Positions 1 to 5,234 of a DNA stretch of 6,615 nt are shown here, one piece after another. Made by a program: the position numbers and the translations under genes. The notes below the pieces were generated by a model. That model did no database searches and was not told the DNA's origin. It was given only the letters and a program-made list of their open reading frames with translations. The stretch is from NCBI GenBank assembly GCA_900555355.1, contig USKV01000087.1, positions 1 to 6,615 of the forward strand, in the 5' to 3' direction. Source of the stretch: an uncultured Collinsella sp. Its GTDB lineage: Bacteria > Actinomycetota > Coriobacteriia > Coriobacteriales > Coriobacteriaceae. Positions within the stretch are counted from its first letter, which is position 1. Every line of letters starts with the position of its first letter.

Positions 1-293
1 ATGTGCCCGAGGGCGACGCTCCTGCCGACGCCGACACTGAGCCCGTTGCCGAGGCGCCCGTTGAGCCCGAGTCTGCGGAGCCCCAAGGCGTCCCGAGCTT
101 TGACGACGAGCCGCAGATGCCAATCGATACCGAGGGCGCGGTCGCCGAGAACCACGAGGCCCCCGCGGCCGTCTTTGGCGGTGCGGCAACGGCTCCGTCC
201 GGCTCGGCGCACGAGGGCAACCTGCCGCTCGTTGACGGCGCCGGCGAGGACCCGGGTGCCACGGTGGCCATGCCGGCTATGCCTCAGGAGTAG
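1..293 (+). CDS. C-terminal tail of an unidentified protein (5' end outside window)
   Basis: The frame beginning at position 3 is open to the left edge and ends at the TAG at 291-293, giving about 96 residues. The tail is dominated by Glu, Asp, Pro and Ala, with almost no aromatic or basic residues, no membrane segment and no recognisable domain, so it is probably an intrinsically disordered C-terminal extension. The GTG at position 3 could be read as a start, but there is no visible ribosome binding site and an acidic low-complexity stretch is more likely the end of a longer protein. I cannot name the protein. The overlapping ATG frame 1-345 is Arg/Pro/Ser-rich and looks like a frame shadow of this one. 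No clear terminator follows it before the next promoter. Confidence 0.6.
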   Translation, partial: VPEGDAPADADTEPVAEAPVEPESAEPQGVPSFDDEPQMPIDTEGAVAENHEAPAAVFGGAATAPSGSAHEGNLPLVDGAGEDPGATVAMPAMPQE

Positions 294-372
294 GCCTACG
301 CGTTTATCACCATCACGTACCTGCGCCTTTGCCGTACGCAGATGAGCGGAGCGGCAAGTGATACGCTGCGGG

Positions 373-378
373 TATAAT
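373..378 (+). promoter_or_regulatory. Sigma-A-type -10 box upstream of the YtxH gene
   Basis: A perfect TATAAT lies 51 bases before the ATG at 430, with the expected start of transcription near 385. No good -35 hexamer is present at 16-18 bases upstream (350-355 reads AGCGGC) and there is no TG extension, so an activator or a degenerate -35 must be assumed. It sits in the 130-base gap after the previous stop codon. Confidence 0.5.
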
Positions 379-394
379 GGACAGCATTCAAACG

Positions 395-423
395 GTGGGC
401 ACCGACGTGCCCGCAGGAGAGGA
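395..423 (+). promoter_or_regulatory. Leader hairpin abutting the Shine-Dalgarno of the YtxH gene
   Basis: GGGCAC (397-402) pairs with GTGCCC (407-412) around a CGAC tetraloop, extended by a U-G and a G-C pair to 395/414. The next base begins the purine-rich AGGAGAGGA (415-423), which serves the ATG at 430 or, at tighter spacing, the ATG at 424. The hairpin has no T-tract, so it is not a terminator. It could stabilise the 5' end of the mRNA or affect ribosome access. Confidence 0.4.
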
Positions 424-429
424 ATGATC

Positions 430-819
430 ATGGGTAAGACTTTCAGCTTTGTCTCCGGCGCACTTTTTGGTGCCGCTGCCGGCGCTATTGTCGGCGTTGC
501 TCTGGCCCCGCGCTCGGGCGCCGAGACCCGCGCCATGGCTGCCGATATCGCCAACGACGCCTGGGACAATATGCGCGACACCTACGAGCACAGCGCCGAG
601 GAGGCCCGTGCTGCGGTGAATGACTTTGGCCCGATGGTCGACGCCAAGACCGACGACCTGCGCGCCAAGGTCGACCTGGCCCGCGAGCGCATGGACCAGC
701 TGCGCGAGCAGCTCAACGACGCCATTTCGGGCGGCAACGTGACGCCTGCCGCCGACGTCGTGGTCGAGAACGCCGTCGAGGCTGATACCGAGGCTGCGGA
801 GCCCTCGACCGAGGCATAA
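430..819 (+). CDS. YtxH-domain small membrane protein
   Basis: This 129-residue protein has the YtxH layout. Residues 5-25 form a Gly/Ala-rich membrane segment with glycine-zipper character, followed by the family signature around APRSGAETR (26-34). A charged helix, probably coiled coil, covers about 35-99, and a disordered Ala/Glu/Val tail 103-129. YtxH proteins are small membrane-anchored proteins often linked to general stress in Gram-positive bacteria; the biochemical role is unknown. I chose the ATG at 430 because AGGAGAGGA (415-423) gives good spacing; the ATG at 424 (MIM...) is equally in frame and would add two residues. The longer GTG start at 358 is rejected, since it would place the TATAAT box inside the gene. 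The stop overlaps the ATG of the next gene by one base, so the two are probably translationally coupled. Confidence 0.8.
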   Translation: MGKTFSFVSGALFGAAAGAIVGVALAPRSGAETRAMAADIANDAWDNMRDTYEHSAEEARAAVNDFGPMVDAKTDDLRAKVDLARERMDQLREQLNDAISGGNVTPAADVVVENAVEADTEAAEPSTEA

Positions 820-1574
820 TGCGCGCCGGGGATTTTGTCGGCGCCAAGATCTATCGCAAGCCTACCGAGGACAAGCGCACCAAAAAGGACGGCACGCCGC
901 GCAGCCCTAAAAAGCTCGGAAAGATTCACTTTCCGGTCTTTACCCCGGGCGGTACGCGCGTGGTCGGCTTTATGGTCCGCCAGTCCGATATCGCGGGCAT
1001 GATCGAGCGTCCCGACCGATTCGTAGCGCTCGACGCCATTGGTGTCTACGAGGGCGCCATTGCGGTCGATGACGTCAAGGACACGTACGATGCCGCCGCC
1101 GCCAAGCGCCTCGACATCAACCTGGACGATTGCATCATCTGGGTCGGTATGGACGTGCGCACGGAATCGGGCGATGTCGTGGGCTACTGCTCGGACGTTG
1201 AGTTCAAGCCGCGCTCGGGTATTGTGCAGATGTTCTACGTGACCGCCGGTGCCGCTTCGAGCGTGCTGGTGGGCGACACGCAGGTGCCGCCGACGATGCT
1301 GCGCGGCTACGAGAACGGCGCGATGATTGTCTCGGACGAGGTCAAGGCGCTCGGGTATTCGGGCGGCGCGGCCGCCAAGGCTGCCGAGGCCAGCGTCGTG
1401 GTGGGCGATAAGGTCAAGAAGGGCGCCAAGGTGCTCGATGACAAGGGATCGCTCGCCGTGGACAAGGGCAGCCGCGCACTGGGCAAGCAGCTCGGCAAGA
1501 CGCGCGGCATGTTCAAGGCCTTTAAGGACGAATACCAAAAGGCGAGCGGAGGCTCGTCAAAAGCTACAAAATAG
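819..1574 (+). CDS. PRC-barrel domain protein
   Basis: A protein of 251 residues starting at the A of the upstream TAA stop (TAATG overlap), which implies coupled translation with the YtxH protein. Two PRC-barrel-like beta regions are visible. The first covers about residues 1-85 and carries a Lys-rich insertion at 14-35. The second covers about 106-176, with the typical pattern of G-x-V-V-G-Y-x-x-D-V (118-127), a hydrophobic strand ending in VTAG (141-144), VPP (156-158) and an MIVSDEV strand (169-175). The tail, about 183-251, is Ala/Lys/Gly-rich, basic and probably helical or disordered. There is no signal peptide or membrane span, so it is probably cytoplasmic, perhaps membrane-associated through its YtxH partner. 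PRC barrels occur as adaptor domains in RNA processing, photosynthetic reaction centres and ion-transport regulators. The substrate here is unknown, and the first barrel is less certain than the second. Confidence 0.75.
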   Translation: MRAGDFVGAKIYRKPTEDKRTKKDGTPRSPKKLGKIHFPVFTPGGTRVVGFMVRQSDIAGMIERPDRFVALDAIGVYEGAIAVDDVKDTYDAAAAKRLDINLDDCIIWVGMDVRTESGDVVGYCSDVEFKPRSGIVQMFYVTAGAASSVLVGDTQVPPTMLRGYENGAMIVSDEVKALGYSGGAAAKAAEASVVVGDKVKKGAKVLDDKGSLAVDKGSRALGKQLGKTRGMFKAFKDEYQKASGGSSKATK

Positions 1575-1595
1575 CGACGTACCAAATGATGGGAG

Positions 1596-1634
1596 GCAAG
1601 CCGGAGACCTGTTGCTCCGGCTTGCTGTGTTTAT
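1596..1634 (+). terminator. Intrinsic terminator or attenuator between the PRC-barrel gene and the deacetylase-like gene
   Basis: GCAAGCCGGAG (1596-1606) pairs perfectly with CTCCGGCTTGC (1615-1625) across an 8-base loop, followed by TGTGTTTAT. The stem is strong, but the U-tract is interrupted by G residues. It starts 22 bases after the PRC-barrel stop and ends just before the next gene's Shine-Dalgarno. No promoter is evident in the 20 bases between it and the next start, so partial read-through may supply the downstream gene. Confidence 0.6.
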
Positions 1635-1643
1635 GGGGGAGGG
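1635..1643 (+). promoter_or_regulatory. Ribosome binding site of the deacetylase-like gene
   Basis: The purine run GGGGGAGGG ends three bases before the ATG at 1647; its GGAGG core (1638-1642) is four bases away. This fixes the start at 1647 rather than at the in-frame ATG at 1761, which has no comparable purine run. Confidence 0.55.
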
Positions 1644-1646
1644 CAT

Positions 1647-3053
1647 ATGCGCCAAAACGGATCCAACTTAAACGGGCGTTCGGGTGCGCGTCCGACGGCG
1701 CGCCGCGACCTGGGGCAGCTGCCCAGCGGCCAGCGTCGACGTCGCCGTAAGCCCGGCGCGATGTATCTCAACCATAGCCGCGGCTTTAGCGACCGCAGCG
1801 CTCGCATCGGCAACAGCCGCACACCCCGTCGTTCGTCTCGCCTGCCCTATGCGCTCATCGCCGTGGGTTGCGCACTCGTGCTGTTTATCGCTGCCGTCGT
1901 GGGCTACGTCAACCGCAGCGTGGACGTGGAGCTCAACGGGCAAAAGACCGCGGTGCGCGTGGGCTCTACGTTGCAGAATCTTATCGACGATCAAAGCCTG
2001 ACCGAAACGTACGACGCCGGCGATCTGCTGGCCGTCGACGACAGCGTGCTCAAGCGCCATGGCGGCGAAAAGCTGTCGGTGAAGGTCGACGGCAAGCGCG
2101 TGAAGCAAGGCAAATGGGATAGTCACGAGCTTACGGGTGGCGAGAAGGTGACGGTCAAGGACGGCCGCAACGTGTACGAAAAGCATGAGGTCCAGGCCAC
2201 GACTATCGAGCCAAAGCTTAAGGTCGAGGGCACGGGTGCCATTGAGTATGTCAAAACCTGGGGTGTTCAGGGCCGCTCCGAGGTATGGGTCGGCGAGCAG
2301 TCGGGCAAGACGCAGGACCGCGGCGAGGTCGTGCCCGCCACCGATTGCGTTGTTGCGTGCGCCAGCGTGGCGCCCAAGGGCAACAAAAAGTACGTGGCGC
2401 TGACGTTTGACGAGGGTCCGAGCGGCGCCACCAAACAGATCTTGCAGGTGCTCAAGGAAAAGGGCGTCACCGCGACGTTCTTCCTTTCGGGCGATGCGGC
2501 TGAGGCCTCGCCCGCTACTGCCAAAGCGATTGTCGATGCCGGGTGCGAGGTCGGCTCCAACAGCTACAGCGATGATTCGCTCAAGGGCGAGGATCGCGAG
2601 ACGGTGCGCAAGCAGATCACAAAGGGTACCGAGGCGATTAAGTCGGCGACCGGCGTCGAGACGATGTTGCTGCGTGCCCCCTACGCCGCGTTTGACGAGC
2701 AAAACTGGATCGACTCGATGGACCTGGTATCCGCTGTGGTTTCGTGGAATATCGATTCGGGTGACTGGCTGCTCAACGGCGCCGACGAGCAAGTATCGAC
2801 CGTGCTCGACTCGATGACGCCGGGCAATATTGTGCTGCTTACCGATAGCGATGAGTGCGCCGAGCAGACGCTCGAGGCGCTGCCGCGGATTATCGACGGC
2901 CTCATTGCCGACGGCTACAAGATCGTGACGCTCAGCGGCCTGGTCAAGACGGACATGTCGCTGAGCAAAAAGCTCACCTCGCTGACGAAGGTCACCATGC
3001 CCAAGGGCGCCGTGTTCCCCCAACTTGCCGAGGACAACGACGCCACAGAGTAG
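1647..3053 (+). CDS. Membrane-anchored NodB/CE4 polysaccharide deacetylase-like protein, probably catalytically inactive
   Basis: A 468-residue protein. Residues 1-66 are cytoplasmic and very Arg-rich, residues 67-88 form one membrane span, and the rest should be extracellular. Residues 92-180 look like a beta-rich wall-proximal module, resembling DUF348/beta-grasp repeats (tentative). From 247 to about 432 the NodB fold aligns well with CE4 deacetylases, which remove acetyl groups from peptidoglycan or chitin-like sugars. Motif 1 reads TFDEGP (253-258; normally TFDDGP). Motif 2, normally HxxxH, reads N305-S-Y-S-D309. Motif 3 is RAPY (343-346). Motif 4 is DSGDW (370-374). Motif 5 reads LLTD (397-400) where LLHD is expected. 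The Asp-His-His metal triad is thus Glu-Asn-Asp and the motif-5 His is Thr399, while the fold and active-site scaffold are kept. This is not decay: the frame is intact. It may bind glycan or regulate an active enzyme. No clear promoter of its own is seen. Confidence 0.8.
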   Translation: MRQNGSNLNGRSGARPTARRDLGQLPSGQRRRRRKPGAMYLNHSRGFSDRSARIGNSRTPRRSSRLPYALIAVGCALVLFIAAVVGYVNRSVDVELNGQKTAVRVGSTLQNLIDDQSLTETYDAGDLLAVDDSVLKRHGGEKLSVKVDGKRVKQGKWDSHELTGGEKVTVKDGRNVYEKHEVQATTIEPKLKVEGTGAIEYVKTWGVQGRSEVWVGEQSGKTQDRGEVVPATDCVVACASVAPKGNKKYVALTFDEGPSGATKQILQVLKEKGVTATFFLSGDAAEASPATAKAIVDAGCEVGSNSYSDDSLKGEDRETVRKQITKGTEAIKSATGVETMLLRAPYAAFDEQNWIDSMDLVSAVVSWNIDSGDWLLNGADEQVSTVLDSMTPGNIVLLTDSDECAEQTLEALPRIIDGLIADGYKIVTLSGLVKTDMSLSKKLTSLTKVTMPKGAVFPQLAEDNDATE

Positions 3054-3056
3054 TCA

Positions 3057-3084
3057 TTGGGTAGTCGTTTAAGAACGTCCCCAA
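3057..3084 (+). other. Imperfect hairpin just after the deacetylase-like gene
   Basis: TTGGG (3057-3061) pairs with CCCAA (3080-3084), and inside it CGTT (3066-3069) pairs with AACG (3074-3077) around a TAAG loop. It starts four bases after the stop codon. There is no T-tract, so I do not call it an intrinsic terminator; it may protect the mRNA 3' end or act with a termination factor. Confidence 0.3.
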
Positions 3085-3100
3085 CGGCTATGTCACGGAT

Positions 3101-3167
3101 GCGTCAGCGTTTGGTATGCCTGCAATGTGCAGCGCATAAATTCGATGCCGCAGGGCGATGCTGATGC
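3101..3167 (+). other. Inverted repeat with nested hairpin upstream of the magnesium-unit promoter
   Basis: GCGTCAGCGT (3101-3110) can pair with ATGCTGATGC (3158-3167) through ten pairs, two of them G-U. Within it TATGC (3115-3119) pairs with GCATA (3134-3138) and CTGC (3120-3123) with GCAG (3129-3132), with one bulged C. The outer right arm runs into the extended -10 element. It could be a DNA operator, or structure in a longer transcript; there is no T-tract. Confidence 0.3.
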
Positions 3168-3173
3168 TATAGT
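3165..3173 (+). promoter_or_regulatory. Extended -10 promoter of the magnesium unit
   Basis: TGCTATAGT matches an extended -10 element (TGn followed by TATAGT at 3168-3173). No convincing -35 hexamer lies 16-18 bases upstream, which is tolerable for an extended -10 promoter. Transcription would begin near 3180, immediately before the first paired strand of the leader structure, leaving about 200 untranslated bases before the TTG start at 3382. Confidence 0.5.
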
Positions 3174-3179
3174 TACTGC

Positions 3180-3358
3180 GGTTAATGAGGGTCAAGAGAA
3201 AGGTTACAGGTGAAATCCAAACCTCGACCATACAGTCGATGACCCCATGCAGGTGCTTTCTGCGCGTGCACGGGGTGTGAGCGCCGAGCGGCGTGCCGCC
3301 CGCGCATGCGTATACATATCCAGAAGCCCCCGGACGCCGCACGCGCGGCCGCGTCCGG
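3180..3358 (+). ncRNA. Structured 5' leader RNA upstream of the magnesium unit (riboswitch-like candidate, class unknown)
   Basis: Three elements can be drawn by hand. The first is a three-way junction. ATG and GGGTCA (3185-3194, A3188 bulged) pair with TGACCC and CAT (3240-3248), enclosing an arm AGGTT/AACCT (3201-3205/3220-3224) capped by GG-TGAAAT-CC (a T-loop-like hexaloop), and a second arm CGAC/GTCG (3225-3228/3235-3238). The second is a long hairpin, 3263-3274 with 3299-3310 (11 of 12 paired), with an apical CGCC/GGCG stem. The third is CCGGACGC (3330-3337) with GCGTCCGG (3351-3358), whose last two bases are the first two of the GGAGGA purine run (3357-3362). Competing pairings between these elements suggest an expression platform. 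The conserved M-box core is not present. In a GC-rich genome some of this could be chance; regulation by Mg2+ is inferred only from the genes below. Confidence 0.45.
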
Positions 3359-3368
3359 AGGAATAATG

Positions 3369-3398
3369 ATGGGGAGCACCATTGAATTATCTGAGTGA
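3369..3398 (+). CDS. Possible 9-codon leader ORF overlapping the MgtE-like start
   Basis: GGAGGA (3357-3362) is followed by two tandem ATGs (3366 and 3369). The reading frame gives MGSTIELSE from 3369 (one extra Met from 3366) and stops at TGA 3396-3398, inside the MgtE-like gene, in a different frame. The Shine-Dalgarno for this ORF is better than that for the TTG at 3382. It may be a translated regulatory peptide or simply a fortuitous ATG; composition says nothing at this length. Confidence 0.25.
   Translation: MGSTIELSE
3371..3376 (+). promoter_or_regulatory. Ribosome binding site for the TTG start of the MgtE-like gene
   Basis: GGGGAG lies five bases before the TTG at 3382. It supports that start, which also gives the expected PRC-barrel N-terminus (NYLSEMLKLPVLD). 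The overlapping bases 3369-3374 (ATGGGG) are complementary to CCCCAT at 3243-3248 in the leader. Confidence 0.5.
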
Positions 3399-5226
3399 GA
3401 TGCTCAAATTGCCGGTCTTGGACGTCGACGGCGAAAAGCTCGGCGTGGTCAACGATTTTGGTATTGCTACCGGCGAAGTTTTTCCGCACGTGACGTCGCT
3501 CGCGTTCCGTGGTCCCGGCAAGACGCCGTTTATGATCAGCTGGCGCAAATGGGTCGACCGTATCGACGAGACGGGTGTACACCTTAAGACGTCGGCCACC
3601 GAAATCCGTTTTTCGTACTTGCAGCCGACCGAACTCTTGCTTGCCCGCGACGTGCTTAACAAGCAGATTGTCGACACGCAGGGCATGAAGGTCGTGCGCG
3701 TAAACGACATCAAGTTTTCCATGTCGGGCGAAAATCAGCTGCGCCTGCTGGGTGCCGAGGTCGGCGCCCGCGGTCTGCTGCGCGCGATCAGCCCCACACT
3801 CGAGCATGTCGTCGAGGGCTTTATGAAGCACCTGGGCAAGCCGCTCAGTGAGGACATCATCGCTTGGTCCTACATGGACCTGCTCGACCGCTCGACCAAG
3901 AACATTCAACTCTCGGTGTCGCACAAGACGCTCGGCGAGCTGCACCCTGCCGACATCGCCGACATTATCGAGCAGCTCGACCCGCGCCTGCGCGCGCAGG
4001 TGTTCGCGCAGCTCGACACGGCACAGGCCGCCGAGGCCATCTCGGAGTTCGATGACGACGAGCTCATGACCGAGATGCTCGAGGGCCTGTCCGATACCGA
4101 CGCATCGTCGATGCTGGCCATGATGGACCCGGACGACGCTGCCGACCTGATCGACGAGCTCGATTATGAGAAGGCTGAGAAGCTCCTGCGCCTGATGGGC
4201 GTCAAGGAGGAGAAGGCGATTCGTAATCTGTTGGGCTACGAGGACAACACCGCCGGCCGCATCATGACCTCGGAGTTTGTCTCGCTGCCCGCCACGGCGA
4301 CGGTCGGCGATGCCATCGAGGCGATTCGCAAACTCGATGAGGACTTCGAGAGTGTCTATTACGTCTATACCGAGGATCCGAGCGGCATGCTCACCGGCGT
4401 GCTCTCGCTGCGCACGTTGATTGTGGCCGACCGCGATGCCACGCTGGGCCAGCTCGCCTATCGCGATCTGGTCTACGTGTCGCCCGACGAGGATCAGGAA
4501 GACGTGACGGACGAGATGACCAAGTACGACCTGGTTGCCATCCCTGTCTGCGACGAGAACCGTCATATCCTGGGTATCGTGACCTTCGACGACGCCATGG
4601 ACGTTATCGCCGAGGAGCATCAGGAGGACCTGCAGATCGCCGGTGTCGGCTCGGGCGATAGCGCGTCGGACGACTCGACGAACGTGCTCAGCTGGTTTGT
4701 GCATCGTCAGTACTGGGTCGTCGTGTGGGGCATCGCCTCGTGCATTATGGCGACGGTGCTGGGGACGGCGCTGGGCTCCGCGCATCTGGTGGTGTTCCCC
4801 ATGTGCGCCATGCCACTCGTGCTGCTGGCGGCCTCGCGCATGGTGTCGTTCGTCAAGAACTACTTCCTCGAGTACGACGGTCACGACGACGAGCCCAAAC
4901 CGTACCTGGGATTCTTCTTCCAGAGCACGGGTATGGGCCTGATCCTTTCGCTTGTTACTTACCTGTGCGCGCAGCTGGTGCGCACCGCCGCGTTCCCCGA
5001 TGCCACTATGTTTGAGGAGCAGCTCTTTACTGGCTGCTTTAATATCGCTGCCGTTATTTGCCTGGTTGGCAACATGAGCGCCGTGATTTACCTGATGGTG
5101 CTGTTCTGGCGTGACGAGCATGACCTCAACACGTCGGGCACCGCCATGAACGTTATTGCCGTCATGATCTCGTGCGTAGCGTACTGCGCCGCTGCGGTGC
5201 TGCTCACCATGTCGGTCATGGGTTAG
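3382..5226 (+). CDS. MgtE-like protein: PRC-barrel, MgtE_N, CBS pair and a divergent five-span membrane domain
   Basis: A 614-residue protein with a TTG start. Residues 1-60 and about 86-140 look like two PRC-barrels. Residues about 180-290 form an MgtE_N superhelix (LHPADIADIIEQLDP at 187-201, then acidic repeats such as DPDDAADLIDEL at 249-260), joined by the typical YEDNTAGRIMTSEFVSLP linker (286-303) to two CBS domains at about 293-355 and 360-415. In MgtE channels this cytoplasmic part binds Mg2+ and closes the pore when Mg2+ is plentiful. Five hydrophobic spans follow at about 441-463, 467-491, 509-533, 548-575 and 585-609, the same number as in MgtE. I cannot find the MgtE pore signatures there: no GN-x-G-x-Q segment near span 2 and no membrane-embedded Asp in span 5 (residues 585-609 contain none). 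Either the pore has diverged strongly, or the protein is a Mg2+ sensor for the NRAMP-type transporter encoded 8 bases downstream. Confidence 0.8.
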   Translation: MNYLSEMLKLPVLDVDGEKLGVVNDFGIATGEVFPHVTSLAFRGPGKTPFMISWRKWVDRIDETGVHLKTSATEIRFSYLQPTELLLARDVLNKQIVDTQGMKVVRVNDIKFSMSGENQLRLLGAEVGARGLLRAISPTLEHVVEGFMKHLGKPLSEDIIAWSYMDLLDRSTKNIQLSVSHKTLGELHPADIADIIEQLDPRLRAQVFAQLDTAQAAEAISEFDDDELMTEMLEGLSDTDASSMLAMMDPDDAADLIDELDYEKAEKLLRLMGVKEEKAIRNLLGYEDNTAGRIMTSEFVSLPATATVGDAIEAIRKLDEDFESVYYVYTEDPSGMLTGVLSLRTLIVADRDATLGQLAYRDLVYVSPDEDQEDVTDEMTKYDLVAIPVCDENRHILGIVTFDDAMDVIAEEHQEDLQIAGVGSGDSASDDSTNVLSWFVHRQYWVVVWGIASCIMATVLGTALGSAHLVVFPMCAMPLVLLAASRMVSFVKNYFLEYDGHDDEPKPYLGFFFQSTGMGLILSLVTYLCAQLVRTAAFPDATMFEEQLFTGCFNIAAVICLVGNMSAVIYLMVLFWRDEHDLNTSGTAMNVIAVMISCVAYCAAAVLLTMSVMG

Positions 5227-5234
5227 GTGGTCGC

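Noticed and set aside
321..341. CTGCG/CGCAG hairpin as terminator of the first protein
   Set aside because: The stem is only five pairs with an 11-base loop and no T-tract.
1..345. 114-residue + strand ORF with an ATG at position 1
   Set aside because: Its Arg/Pro/Ser composition is that of a shifted frame of the acidic tail ending at 293.
358..429. Upstream GTG start for the YtxH protein
   Set aside because: It would put the TATAAT box and the leader hairpin inside the gene, has no ribosome site, and adds residues not typical of the family.
582..1538. 318-residue open frame on the - strand
   Set aside because: It is antisense to the YtxH and PRC-barrel genes; the sense proteins have family features and this one has none.
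1668..3023. 451-residue open frame on the - strand
   Set aside because: It is antisense to the deacetylase-like gene, with shadow-type composition and no recognisable domain.
3330..3358. Intrinsic terminator before the MgtE-like gene
   Set aside because: The stem is strong but is followed by AGGAATAATG with no T-tract, so a role in ribosome access is more likely.
3054..3381. M-box (ykoK) riboswitch
   Set aside because: The location before Mg2+ transport genes invites this call, and 3181-3193 faintly recalls the 5' segment, but the conserved GACGCCAATGGGTC region and the rest of the core are absent.
3088..5121. 677-residue open frame on the - strand
   Set aside because: It lies antisense to the clear MgtE-like gene, is rich in His, Arg and Gln with no domain, and is a typical shadow of GC-rich codon use.
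5172..5234. Upstream ATG start for the NRAMP-type transporter
   Set aside because: It lies inside the MgtE-like gene, adds an atypical Arg/His/Gly stretch, and the GTG at 5235 fits the spacing and homology better.
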